Source of the DNA: Syngnathus acus | Taxonomy: Eukaryota > Chordata > Actinopteri > Syngnathiformes > Syngnathidae | Direction of reading: 5' to 3' | Assembly: GCF_901709675.1 (NCBI RefSeq) | Contig: NC_051099.1 | Coordinates: 7,936,001-8,000,000 of the forward strand | Length of the DNA: 64,000 nt | Shown here: one piece after another, positions 1 to 10,370 of the stretch | Layout: every line of letters starts with the position of its first letter | Numbering within the stretch: the first letter of the stretch is position 1 | Program-made: the position numbers and the translations under genes | Notes under the pieces: model-generated | Database searches by the model: none | Seen by the model: the letters and a program-made list of their open reading frames with translations, nothing else | Told to the model about the DNA's origin: nothing

Positions 1-365
1 GCCCATCCGTCCGTCCATTTTCTATACCGCTTGTCCCCCACGGGGGTCACGGGTGTGCTGGAGCCTATCCCAGAAGTCATCGGGCAGTAGGCGGGGGACA
101 CCTTGAACTGGTTGCCAGCCAATCGCAGGGCACACAAAGACGAACATCCGCACTCGCACTCACACTTATGGGCAATTTGGAGTGCTCAATCGGCCTACCA
201 AGCATGTTTTTGGGATGCGGAAGGAAACCAGAGTGCCCGGAGAAAGCCCACTCAGGCACGGGGAGAACATGCAAACTCCACACAGGGAAGACCGGAGGTG
301 GAATCGAACCCGCACCTTCTGAACTGTGATGCGGACATGCTAACCAGTGCGCACTAATCCACCCC
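1..365 (-). repeat. SINE-like interspersed repeat, copy 1 (cut by window start)
   Basis: On the minus strand this reads as a tRNA-like head (near 300-365) followed by a body and a tail of ATGG-type repeats at the window edge. It is the same family as the copies near 697-1060 and 25331-25655. The body word GCCAATCGCAGGGCACAC is shared with the 25.4 kb copy. A TTTA-rich microsatellite abuts the head. The family name was not determined; membership is judged by eye. Confidence 0.7.
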
Positions 366-428
366 TTATTTATTTATTTATTTATTTATTTATTTTATTT
401 ATTTATTTTTTATTTTTTTATTTATTGT
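366..428. repeat. (TTTA)n-rich microsatellite
   Basis: Imperfect TTTA/TTTTA tandem tract next to the head end of the SINE-like copy 1. Confidence 0.85.
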
Positions 429-696
429 ATTGATCTGTTTAACTCCTGAATCACAATTCAAAGCAATATCTAGTTTTCATTGATTAAGTTGATTAAGAAG
501 TTGGTTAAGCATGAAATATAAACAACATACACTTTATTATTTTTTGTTATGATATCACTGTCAACTTGTGTTGCTTTAATTACGATATCAGATGTACTGC
601 ATCAGGCTTCTTGGCACACTGTCAGGAAAAAGCTTATTTTCCTCTTCAGATTCGAGTTCGACATACTTGATTTTTCTCCAGCTGTTTCTTGGAAGT

Positions 697-1060
697 AGCG
701 GCTCGGTGGCGCACTGGGTAGCACGTCTGCCTCACAGTTAGGAGGGTGCGGGTTCAATTCCACCTCCGGCCCCCCCTGTGCGGAGTTTGCATGTTCTCCC
801 CGGGCCCGCGTGGGTTTTCTCCGGGCACTCCGGTTTCCTCCCACATCCCAAAAACATGCTTGATAGGCTGATTGAAGACTCCAAATTGTCCCTAGGTGTG
901 AGTGTGAGTGCGAATGGTTGTTTGTCTCTGTGTGCCCTGCAATTGGCTGGCAACTGGTTCAGGGTGTCCCCCGCCTACTGCCCGATGACGGCTGGGGTAG
1001 GCTCCAGCACGCCCGCGACCCCCGTGGGGACTCAAGCTGTTCGGAAAATGGATGGATGGA
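697..1060 (+). mobile_element. SINE-like retroelement with 14-bp target-site duplication
   Basis: A 364-bp element flanked by a perfect 14-bp direct repeat, TGTTTCTTGGAAGT, at 683-696 and 1061-1074. The head looks tRNA-derived: TGGCGCACTGGGTAGC resembles a pol III A box, and GGTTCAATTCC (about 752-762) resembles a B box. The 3' end is a short ATGG tandem tail. A polymerase III head, simple-repeat tail and target duplication are what a SINE copied by LINE machinery leaves. The family name is not assigned. Confidence 0.75.
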
Positions 1061-1074
1061 TGTTTCTTGGAAGT

Positions 1075-2755
1075 GTTGCAGAGATTATTTTGTTATCAGT
1101 TTTCCTTACATCCTAAACTGTCTTCTCAGAGTTGTCAACATAGTTTTCATGTTTTCACTTTAGTTCTCGATGATTGAAAACTTTAGTTTCCATTATTTTT
1201 TTGTGCACGTGTTTCTACTTATTAAAATAATGAGAACTCGCCTGCTGTAATGTGCTGCATAAGTTAAAGATCGTTTTGTTTTTTCAATGCAATGGGAATT
1301 TGAGGATAACTAAACTGACAAAGACTAGATGGATGCAGACAATTCGTTGTCTTTATATTCTTTTTGTATGTGAACAAATTGATAAATAAACAAATAGAGG
1401 GGTTAACTGTTGCAAATGCATCACAAACATAACTTTCCTAATGTTGCTGAGTCAGATCCTTCTTCTCAGTTGTTTTTCTCTTAATTCTCTTTCACTCCTC
1501 CCCTTGTGAATCCTTGTGACGCTTGGCTAAGTGAAAGTATGTCAATCATTCAGATCTGTCTGGAGTTATTGCAGAACCCATTGCCTTGCCTTGGATTCTT
1601 GTCCAAGTCTAAAGGTCACTGTAACTTCCTTGGTCTGGCTGCATACTGGGATGCCATCGTCACTGCATTCCTGCCTCTGCTGTCTCTTATCAGGACTTCA
1701 CTTTGAAGACAAACAGTACAGCAGTGACCAGCACATAGTTGTATCTTTAGCAGACCTCTTTGTTTTGGCATCAGAAATCACTTCATGCAGGTTGTAAAGT
1801 CAAACATCAAAAATCTGAGTAAAACTGGCAAGCAGGGGGTGGGGGGGTTCTTTTAAGTAATATGCCACATGTAACTGGAGACACTGACTCTGTGGAAACT
1901 GTTCCTTGTGTTTTTATTGGCTGTCCGTTTTGGTTGTTCCAGACTCTGATCAAGCGTTTGCAGGTCAGCAGTGCATGAAAGTGTCTGGTTTTACAGCCTT
2001 TATTGGAATAGCTTACCCGCTGCAGGCCTCAGCAGTGTGGACCACAGGGTTGAATCATCCACAGAAACTCCTCGAATGCAGTCTTAGTGTAGTCTTGGTG
2101 GATTGCCGGGGGATGAGTAGACGCCGTCTGGCTCTGATTCCGTATTGAGTCAAAGGACATCCTGGGGTATGGGGGAGACACAATGCAGGGACACTTTATT
2201 AGTTTTATAATAAAATAAAATCAAGATCCCAAAGGAGCTATTATTTGCACTCTGAAATAAAATCAATCACAAGAAAGGAATAAGGAATAGAAAAGCAGCA
2301 ATGTCAAGCTCAACTTAATAGAATGGGAATATTTAGTTTCTGCCTATTGAGCATCGGGCTGTGCTTCCACCTATGCAACCTTTGCGTTATGTAACCATCA
2401 ATCAGGAAACAAGTCAAGAACAGAAATCACTTAAGTTCAACTTCCTTCTAACTCCACTAAGCTCCCCTCCCTGTACTATCCAAAACTGTGTTATTATGGC
2501 AAAAACATCTGGCTCTAATTAAAGCCTTCAACTCGCCTTCCTCCCACTGCTTATCACCCCCCCGGGCTCTTTCTTGCAATCTTTGTCCATTTAGCATCAC
2601 TCTTCTGCTTTTTATCCCTTCTAGAACGATCCCCCCTATCCTTAGATCGCTCCTCCCATTCTCCTCCTCCTCTTTCTCCTCCTACAACCCTACTTCTGAA
2701 GCTCTTGCCTCATGCTACAAACTCCCCTCTTTTCAAATAGTAGCTCAGTAAGTGC
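1075..2755. other. Upstream region of pcolce, no gene recognised
   Basis: AT-rich sequence with short chance ORFs. 2480-2720 is pyrimidine-rich (CCTCC/CTTCC runs) just ahead of the pcolce start codon, so the promoter or 5'UTR probably lies here. I could not place a TATA box or transcription start. Confidence 0.4.
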
Positions 2756-5700
2756 ATGATGCCGTACGCAGGCCATATCTGGGGCATCTCCTTGCTCCTG
2801 TCTCTGACTTTGGGATGGGCGCAGGCGCAGCAAACAAACTACACTAGGTGAGACTACGCAGTGTGTTGGAATTAGGTGTTAAGAAGATCAATTAAGTGGT
2901 ACACATAATGTTGACGTTGTAGTTGAGAGCACTCAAAGTTGAGTCCACGTTTGAATTCTTTCCATCTCTTTAGTTGAAATCTTTCCAGTTCGTTTGTTTG
3001 AATGGGCATAGAGTTGTGTTATTTTTTGCGTCTACAATGGCTTAGTCACCAGATGTTCATGTTTTTGCTTCTACCCGTGGGGTCGAATTTGAGAAATTTG
3101 GCTCCAGCTCTGGATATCTTGGCTGTAATCACCAAGTGCATGACTTTTTCTTTTTTCAGGGGGGGTCTGTTGTCTTGCTTCATACAGTTTTGTTTTCTCA
3201 CTGTGGTCAAAGTTTCAGTGAAAGTGGGTGTGTTTTAGTGGGAAATGACAAAAAGTGGCACAAGAAAAAGTTGTCAGAGCGAATAATTATTTGACCATTT
3301 TAAGTCAATGCAAACTATTGCACTAGGATCCTGGTCACTTCTAAACAAGAGCTACACTTCAGAAACTTTTATGGTTGGAAATACATTTATAAGAAAACCC
3401 CACTTTGGGTATTTGTTTTGTGTCGGTCTAGTCCACAAACAAAGTCTCTGGCATTAAGTTCCCCTTGCTGACTCTGCTATGACAAATAGTGTGTATACAA
3501 GAACTGCTTGCTCCCTCCTGTGTAATTATTTCAGACACCCACAGAGATCTTTAAAATCTTTATGACACAATAACAATGAGGTTGAAATTTGTTTCTTCTC
3601 AGTTACAATTTTTGTAATGCATTGAATTGGAATTTCAAACAAAAGCATTCGTTCTACGTGTAATCTTTTTTTTTTTCTGAGAAAATTCCAAACTCCAGCA
3701 ATTGGCAAAGGCAGTTCACAGTTTGAGACTCCCGATGGAAGTTTCTGTAAATATTGTAAAGCTTGGGGGCCGAGTTTATGCATTCATGCAATTCTTGTCT
3801 TGTTGCCAAAGCTTGTTAATAATCTCTTCTCATGACTTTTATCACAGGCCTGTCTTCCACTGTGGAGGATCACTTGTTGCAGAGTCGGGATTTGTCGGCA
3901 GCGAGGGCTTCCCGACCCATTACAAACCAAACAGCAAATGCACCTGGATCATCACAGTGAGTCACCCTGGCACAAGTCAAAAGGTCACCCTACTGCCTCC
4001 CATTCATCATCTGACTCCTTGGATCTCTTTGTGGTTGCCAGGTCCCAGAAGATAAAGTGGTCATGCTCAGCTTCCGCATTTTCGACCTGGAGGCAGACTC
4101 GCAATGTCGCTATGACTACCTGGATGTCTACAACGGCAAATCCAACACGGTGCAAAAACTCGGCCGGTTCTGTGGAACCTTCCGGCCCGGTGCCCTTATT
4201 TCCACTACCAATACTATGATGTTGGAGATGGTGACCGATGACGAGACGAATGGTAGAGGGTTTGTGGCTTACTTCAGTGGTGCTACGCCATATGCTGAGG
4301 GTAGGTCCATTTTTTTTTTTTTAAAGTTACAAAAAAACAACAACAACAAACAGCATGACCTACAACAACAATGAACCAACACAGACTGAAAGCATCCAGG
4401 GAACACACCTAAGCAAACTTACAAGACAATGAGGCACACATGAACAAAACACCTTCAGCTAGAGGGAGCTAACGAGAACAACAGCCATGACATGAACACT
4501 GGAGACACACAAAAACATACTGCAATATGAACTAAAACAAAATCTAATCATGACGAGGCAAAATAAAGGAAAAAGCAAAGCCTTGATTAGCAAAGGAAAC
4601 AATTTCTACTCCTAAAATGAAACATCAGGATTAAACAGTGCATTTCTATGGCCATTGCAAACTACACAATTGTATTGTGAAACTAAGAAACAGTGACGAT
4701 GATGTTATGATGAACTACTGCACTGCATTTGTCCATGTAAAATTCAAGTTGAATTGTATTAGCAGGAATAATATTTTTTGATTGGCAAGTGAGCAATAAT
4801 GAAGTTAAGGAGTATAGACAGTGGATGGACAGTACTGCGCGCTTTTCTATTATCAGTCCCAAAATTGGAAAAAAGATTTCTATCACACCTTGGACAGCAA
4901 TCTTGCTGTTATTTTTATTCATTCATTCATCATCCAGACCGCATATCCTCACGAGGGCTCCCATGTTTTTGTGGATTGTTTTAGATCAACAGCTCTGTGG
5001 GGCAAAGACAACAAAATCTCAGGGAGAGATCATGACGCCAAACTGGCCCAACAAGAAGTATCCACAGGGAACCAGCTGCTCCTGGCTCATTACTGTGGAG
5101 CCTGACAAGGTTTGCAACAAAACCTCCATGAATCCAGTTCAAATATTTGGATTTGGTTTTTAAATTGTTTCTGTTGGGATGCCAGGTAATCCAGGTGAAA
5201 TTTGGTAAATTTTCCTTGGAGGCAGACACCTATTGCCGCTTCGACTACGTGGCCTTTTTTAATGGTGGAGAGAAAGATGACTCACGCCTGATTGGAAAAT
5301 ATTGTGGTGATCAAGCCCCACAGTAAGAACAACAGAAGTGATTAAAAAAATGCAGTTTTGCTGTCTACTTAAACACTCCCAAAATCACAGTCATGTTCTT
5401 TTCCTACGCAGGCCCATCACCACCAGCGGCAACGTGCTCCTGGTCCAGTTTGTGTCTGACCTCAGTGTAACGTCTGATGGCTTTCTGGCCACTTACACCA
5501 CCATTCCCCGCGGTTCTCACACAACTGTCGTTGACAGTGTCGGTGCTGGTACCAGGTCCATTCCAGCAAGGCCTGTCAAACCCGTTGCACGTGTAGTTCC
5601 CGTTACTGCAGCGCCGCCACCTGCTGCCACAGTCAAAAGTGTGCCCCCCCCTGCTCCGGAACCAACTGACCAACCCAAACGGGTCAGGCCCACGAATGGA

Positions 5701-6489
5701 CGTGGGGCCGGTACCACGGGTCAGGACAGGACAGGGGTTGACTCGAGACCAAATGGAGGACGACCTGGTGAGTGAGGAGACGTGTTGTGCTATTTTGGAC
5801 TAGACTTTTATGCTTACTATACTTTGTTTTAAATGTATATTTTCTAGTTGCTCAGAATCCACTGTGTGCCAAAGCGTGTAAAAGAGACAGAACTATCAAG
5901 CCCAGTTTTTGTGCCAGTGAATTTGGTAAGTCTACCTGTTAAACAAAGAGCGTGGAAGTACGCGCCCTTAACTTCAACTGGATCTCAAATAAATGCTTTG
6001 ATGGCTTGCCATGGAAAGCAACACATTTGGCCATTGCGCTTTGATGCATCACATCAAATGTTGCTTTCTGACCGCGGCCATTTTGTTTACAGTGATAACC
6101 GGGAAAGTGACCTCTTTGGCCCCTGGACCACGGGGCACCCTTCTCGTTGGGGTATCCCTGATTAGGACTTACAAAGCAGGGCAACTAACAATCACTCAAG
6201 TCGGAGAGAATATGTCGGTTAAATTGGTGTCACAATGCAGGAAGTGCCCATTGCTTCGCAGAGGTACACACACACACACACGCACACACCCACACACACA
6301 CGTCACATGTTTTTTCATAGTCATTAATTCATCTGGTCCTTATTTGTTTTCACCACAGGCGGTAATTACATCATCATGGGTCAAGTGGATGAGGATGGCC
6401 GTGGCAGCCTGCAACCCGGCGCGTTCACAGCCCCATACAAAGCCCCACATCACAAACTATTGACAAACATCAGCAACCAGCCTTGTTAA
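2756..6489 (+). CDS. pcolce: Procollagen C-endopeptidase enhancer (PCOLCE family), 9 coding exons
   Basis: Secreted glycoprotein family that binds fibrillar procollagen and speeds removal of its C-propeptide by BMP-1/tolloid proteinases. Exons: 2756-2847, 3848-3956, 4042-4300, 4985-5109, 5186-5322, 5412-5767, 5848-5925, 6093-6263, 6359-6489. They total 1458 nt, giving 485 aa with every junction in phase and GT/AG borders. Residues 1-26 form a hydrophobic signal peptide ([14 protein letters not shown]). CUB1 spans about 36-148 ([11 protein letters not shown] motif) and CUB2 about 158-272 ([12 protein letters not shown]). A Pro/Arg/Thr-rich linker of roughly 85 residues follows, then a C-terminal NTR (netrin-like) domain from about 363 with [15 protein letters not shown] and CRKCPLL cysteines. 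The family call is firm. PCOLCE rather than PCOLCE2 is favoured by the long Pro-rich linker, but the a/b paralogue cannot be decided. The start is the first of two adjacent ATGs. Confidence 0.93.
4301..4984 (+). other. pcolce intron 3
   Basis: 684-bp intron between the CUB1 and CUB2 exons, with a GTAGGT donor and TTTTAG acceptor. It holds an A/C-rich stretch and no recognisable gene or element. The other large pcolce intron, 2848-3847, is likewise featureless. Confidence 0.7.
6266..6302. repeat. (CA)n microsatellite
   Basis: Imperfect CA repeat beginning just after the donor of the eighth pcolce coding exon. Confidence 0.85.
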
Positions 6490-6520
6490 CTCGACACATC
6501 CGTCCACAACACCATGACTC

Positions 6521-6526
6521 AATAAA
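6521..6526 (+). terminator. Poly(A) signal of pcolce
   Basis: AATAAA 32 nt after the pcolce stop codon. A second AATAAA at 6643-6648 could serve a longer 3'UTR. Confidence 0.65.
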
Positions 6527-6529
6527 TCC

Positions 6530-7110
6530 TTGTCTAATGCGAAATACAGATCTACATGAGATGATAATTTCTTGGTAAAACTGATTTTATAACCCCATTG
6601 AAGAAACACAAATCCTTAAACATTGTCGGTAATTTATATATGAATAAAGGATTTGTATATCCCTTTTGTCACTTTTTGTGCTAGTCATTCCGTCTCATTG
6701 TTTTCCTCATGAGAGGTTGTGCCGTCATGCGACTACAGTCATTACACAACAAGTTTTTGGAGCCCATCTAGTGGCCGTAAATGGTAAAAGCACCCAGATT
6801 TCACTTTTAGTGCCTCAAAATATTTCCAGGGTTCTCCAAGAAAATGCGATTTAGTTTTCTACTCATTTTATACTACTACGAAGATATTTTCTTTACTTTA
6901 TTCACCGTCAACACAATCTGTAGTCATTTGTATTAAGAAAAAGTGTCAACATCAGAGTAAGGTTTTATTGGAAAAAATATTTTATAAAATACAGGAATAG
7001 TATACAAAACTAATAGCTAAACATCAATTTCCAATGATGGACTGTAGTGGATTACCCCACATCATCAAGTAGGGATCAAAAAACAAAACAATGTCAGAGG
7101 TCACCTCTCC
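6530..7110. other. Convergent intergenic region between pcolce and tmem88
   Basis: Contains the second plus-strand AATAAA (6643-6648) and the minus-strand poly(A) signal near 6964, so the two 3' ends face each other. No other gene seen. Confidence 0.6.
6964..6969 (-). terminator. Poly(A) signal of tmem88
   Basis: TTTATT on the plus strand, AATAAA on the minus strand, about 140 nt beyond the tmem88 stop at 7111-7113. Confidence 0.6.
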
Positions 7111-8173
7111 TTACACCCATACGCTGCCCTTACCCTCCCTCTCGGAGACCTCCGGCATGCCACAGCAGCCGGCCACTCCGGCCTCCCTGCTGCGAGCGGC
7201 CGGCAGGTTTTTGTACACGGCCCTGCTGTAAGGAATGAAGCACAGGCCCAGTTGGAGGTGGCGAGCCAGGCGACAGAAGGCGGCCAGCGCTAGGACCAGC
7301 AGAGGCGTGAGGAGCAGAAAGCCCACCACCAGCAGCGCGACACAGCCAGCATCATCCAGCACGTCTGAACAGTACACAGAGGTGCCGTGGGGCTGCACCT
7401 GAAGAAGTCAAATACACAACAAGACCTTTAGATTCCATTTTCACAAATTCTCACTATAACGCAGATTTATTTTTACGGGGCACTCGTTTTAAACGGCAAA
7501 AATTGACCACCATAGTCATTGATTCTTCTTATATTTTGCGGGTGTAAAGAACCTATATGGTGGTGCAAGTATAAAATCGAATATTTGGTCTGCACTGCAC
7601 ACTATGACTCACAGCTGCAAAAGATTAAAACCTAATCTCCAGGAAGTCCCAGGAAAATTTATAGAAACAGTATCAAGTCACTGAGGAAAAACATACTGCC
7701 TCTCACCAACACTTTAACATGCAGGAGGCTAGTTTGGTGTCCAACAGTGATTCCTAAACAAATATACTGATGAATATTTCAAACAAATAATGTTTCTTTG
7801 TTCATCTATCTATGCCAGTGACGTATAGTGCCGGATAAAAGGTTGGGGAACATTGCGAGATGAGACTGACCGTGGAGTGGCAGAGGAAGCCGAATATAAT
7901 CATGACGAGCGCCGGGGTGAGGATGGTGCCAAACACGACGCCGGCCAACAAGCCATTGATCGTTGCGATGATCAGATTCTGAGCTGTGACCAGGACAGAG
8001 CAGGCCCAGCAGTCCAGAGAGCCCCTCAACTCCAGTGGAGCGTCGGGGGCATCGCTCCCACCTGTGGAGTATGGTGGGGGAACCACCACCCCAGGCCCTC
8101 TTGATGGGGAGCTGGGTTCGGAGCTGGGCAGCTCCGATGTCTTCTCCAATGTCCCGTTTCGTGACAGACTCAT
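7111..8173 (-). CDS. tmem88: Transmembrane protein 88 (Dishevelled-binding Wnt inhibitor)
   Basis: Two coding exons, 7871-8173 and 7111-7398, give 591 nt and 196 aa; the junction is phase 0 with a GTCAGT donor. The N-terminal cytoplasmic part is Ser/Pro-rich and carries a PPPY motif at 32-35. Hydrophobic segments lie at about 58-97 and 120-143. The C-terminus ends in VWV (194-196), the PDZ ligand by which TMEM88 binds Dishevelled and dampens canonical Wnt signalling; the family is known in heart and haematopoietic development. The coding exon extends upstream to an acceptor (CTGCAG) at about 8187, so ATG 8173 sits 13 nt into that exon and a 5'UTR exon lies further up. It sits directly downstream of kdm6b on the same strand, as in mammals. 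The fish a/b paralogue is not resolved. Confidence 0.9.
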
Positions 8174-8839
8174 GTTTCTTGTAGACCTGCAGCAAATTAA
8201 AGAAGGGGGGCTGAAGTTAGTGGGCCAATGTATAAAAAGTTTGAACTAAATCAGAAGATAATTAAAGATAAACCATTATGTGCTTTTCATTTGCTTTGCA
8301 ATCAATTTCAAGTGCGTCATTTCTTTTGATGAGATGATTTTGTGCAATGAAAAACAGTGCTAGAGATGATGTGGAAAGTAACGGTAGAGTTTTTGAAGTG
8401 CAAGGAAATGGGCTCTGCCAACCCCACCTCCACACTCCAGGATAACCGAGAACAATGAGTCCAAGCAGTAGCCGAAAAATGTCTCTAATCACTAATCAGC
8501 CAGAACAATGTTATTACGCTGATGACGGCTTTTTGTTTTGTTTGGTTGTTTTTTTTTTTTACACATTTTGTATGTTTTCCATCTCTCATTTAACAAGCCC
8601 TGGGAAATAGTGACCATGTGACTCCATGTGAGCTGTTGAGATGCAATGGGGCTTTTTAACGCTTACATTTTGCAACAAAACTCTTACTTTGCATTATACT
8701 TTTATTTTAAAACATTTTGCAAATGTTTCCTATGAAATAAACACATTTTCATTTTCCCTTTGTAATACATGCATGCTGTTCCAAAATCGTACCGTTACAT
8801 TTCAAGGTTTAGTTTGAAAGCGTTATTGATTCTACTCAC

Positions 8840-9350
8840 CGGAGGACTTACTCGGATGATTTGTCCTCCCGCAGTTTGATGCCACAGAAACCGAAGCTGA
8901 CCCCTGAAGGTGCTAAGTCAGGGATGACGAGAATTTCAAGAATTTCCTCCTGATGATTGTGTTCGGTGGAATTCCAATTCCAGTAGTATCCGTGGAAAGG
9001 CAGACACTCAAATGTTCTTCTGGTTGCTGTTGTAAAGCAACCTCTGTATCTTCTGCCTCTCAGAGAAAAGGAACTGTGTGGACTTGAGGAGAAATCTGCT
9101 TTCCCGCTGACTTCAATGCTTCCTTCCCTGGCATTCCGTTTCCTCAGTTTGACTCCAGCTTGAGATATGATTGTGTGCGTGTGTGTGCGTGCGTATCCTG
9201 AGCACAAGAAGCCTACTGGGCTGGTGTTTGGGCAGTTGAGGCTTTCTATGATAACACCAGAGCCCAGATGTAAATCCAGGGGGAGGGAAAAGTGTTTATT
9301 TGGATAGATTAGAGGAGTCAGGGTGTGCTGGCCCACGCACATCATTTGAC
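8840..9350 (-). other. Probable 5'UTR exon of tmem88
   Basis: On the minus strand a strong donor, CCTCCG|GTGAGT, ends at 8840 and would splice to the acceptor at 8187/8186 ahead of the tmem88 ATG. The upstream boundary is unknown. An open frame of 165 codons runs through here (8848-9345), but its sequence is low-complexity with no domain, so I read it as untranslated leader. Confidence 0.4.
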
Positions 9351-10370
9351 AGACACTTCTTTCACCTTTGTTTTGTGACGACTAGCAGCTGAACTTGTTT
9401 AATAATGGTTGGAGTTGAAGCTGAGCTTTTAGACGACGTGATCAGCTCTTACAAAACTTCCCACAGAAGCCTGAGGTGTAAAACAAAAGGGCACCAAGAG
9501 CCGGTCTGTCTCCCAGCAGCAGGAATGGCAAAGCAAGTGACCGTTGACCCCTTTGATGAAAAACAGATCTCTGGGTAAGGAAATGAGGTTGGGGGTAGAG
9601 CCCGACTAATTTGGTGGAGAAAAAAGGCCACTGCAGGGCTGATAAGAAGCCATTGGGGGCTCAGTTCAAAGGCAGCAATCAGTATTATGAAAGCAATTCT
9701 CATTTTCGGGCATTATCGTTGATTTATTTACATGTTCACAGGGCTGATATACTGTACATACTGTACAGTGTTTACTTTGGAGAGAAGATGGGCCTTTTTA
9801 GTTTGAAAAAGTGTAGACAAGACACCCTGAGGCAATGTTGGTCTTAAAGAAAATAAAAAAACAAGGTGGACGCTATGGATGGTTTTGTAATTAATGACCA
9901 AGTTGTGTGTGTGTGTGTGCATGTGCGTGTGGCAGTTCCCTTGTCAAGGCTGTGCTAGGGGAGGCTTGTTAGAAGAAAAACATTTTTCCTGTCCTTGGAA
10001 CCAGGATATCCCTTGCTGCATCCGCAGCCAGTCCAGATGTGCAGCTTTAGTCATTTTGTTTTCTTCACGCTGCAGGATGGACGTAAATGTTAAAAATAGA
10101 AGGAAATTTAAGTTAACAATAGATGACGGGAGTACTGAGTATGCTTGTGTGGTGACAGCAAATGATCTCATACATTTATCATTTTGTGAGCGGTGACTGT
10201 ACATGATTTCATATTAGAATAAATGCATTATTATTAAATAGATAGCATTATTTTTAGTTAAGTCGATGAAAATTAGAAGTAAAAACAAAATTTTATCTGT
10301 TTTGCTTCGGTATATCGTTCTGAAATAAATTATAACTCCTACTTAATTGTTGAATAATTTATCAAAACAA
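9351..10370. other. Intergenic tmem88-kdm6b
   Basis: No gene recognised. A short (TG)n tract lies at about 9904-9932. The tmem88 promoter should lie on this side. Confidence 0.4.

Noticed and set aside
6011-6463. A 150-codon plus-strand frame as an independent gene
   Set aside because: It reads through pcolce coding exons 8-9 and the intervening intron; the spliced model explains the conserved part.
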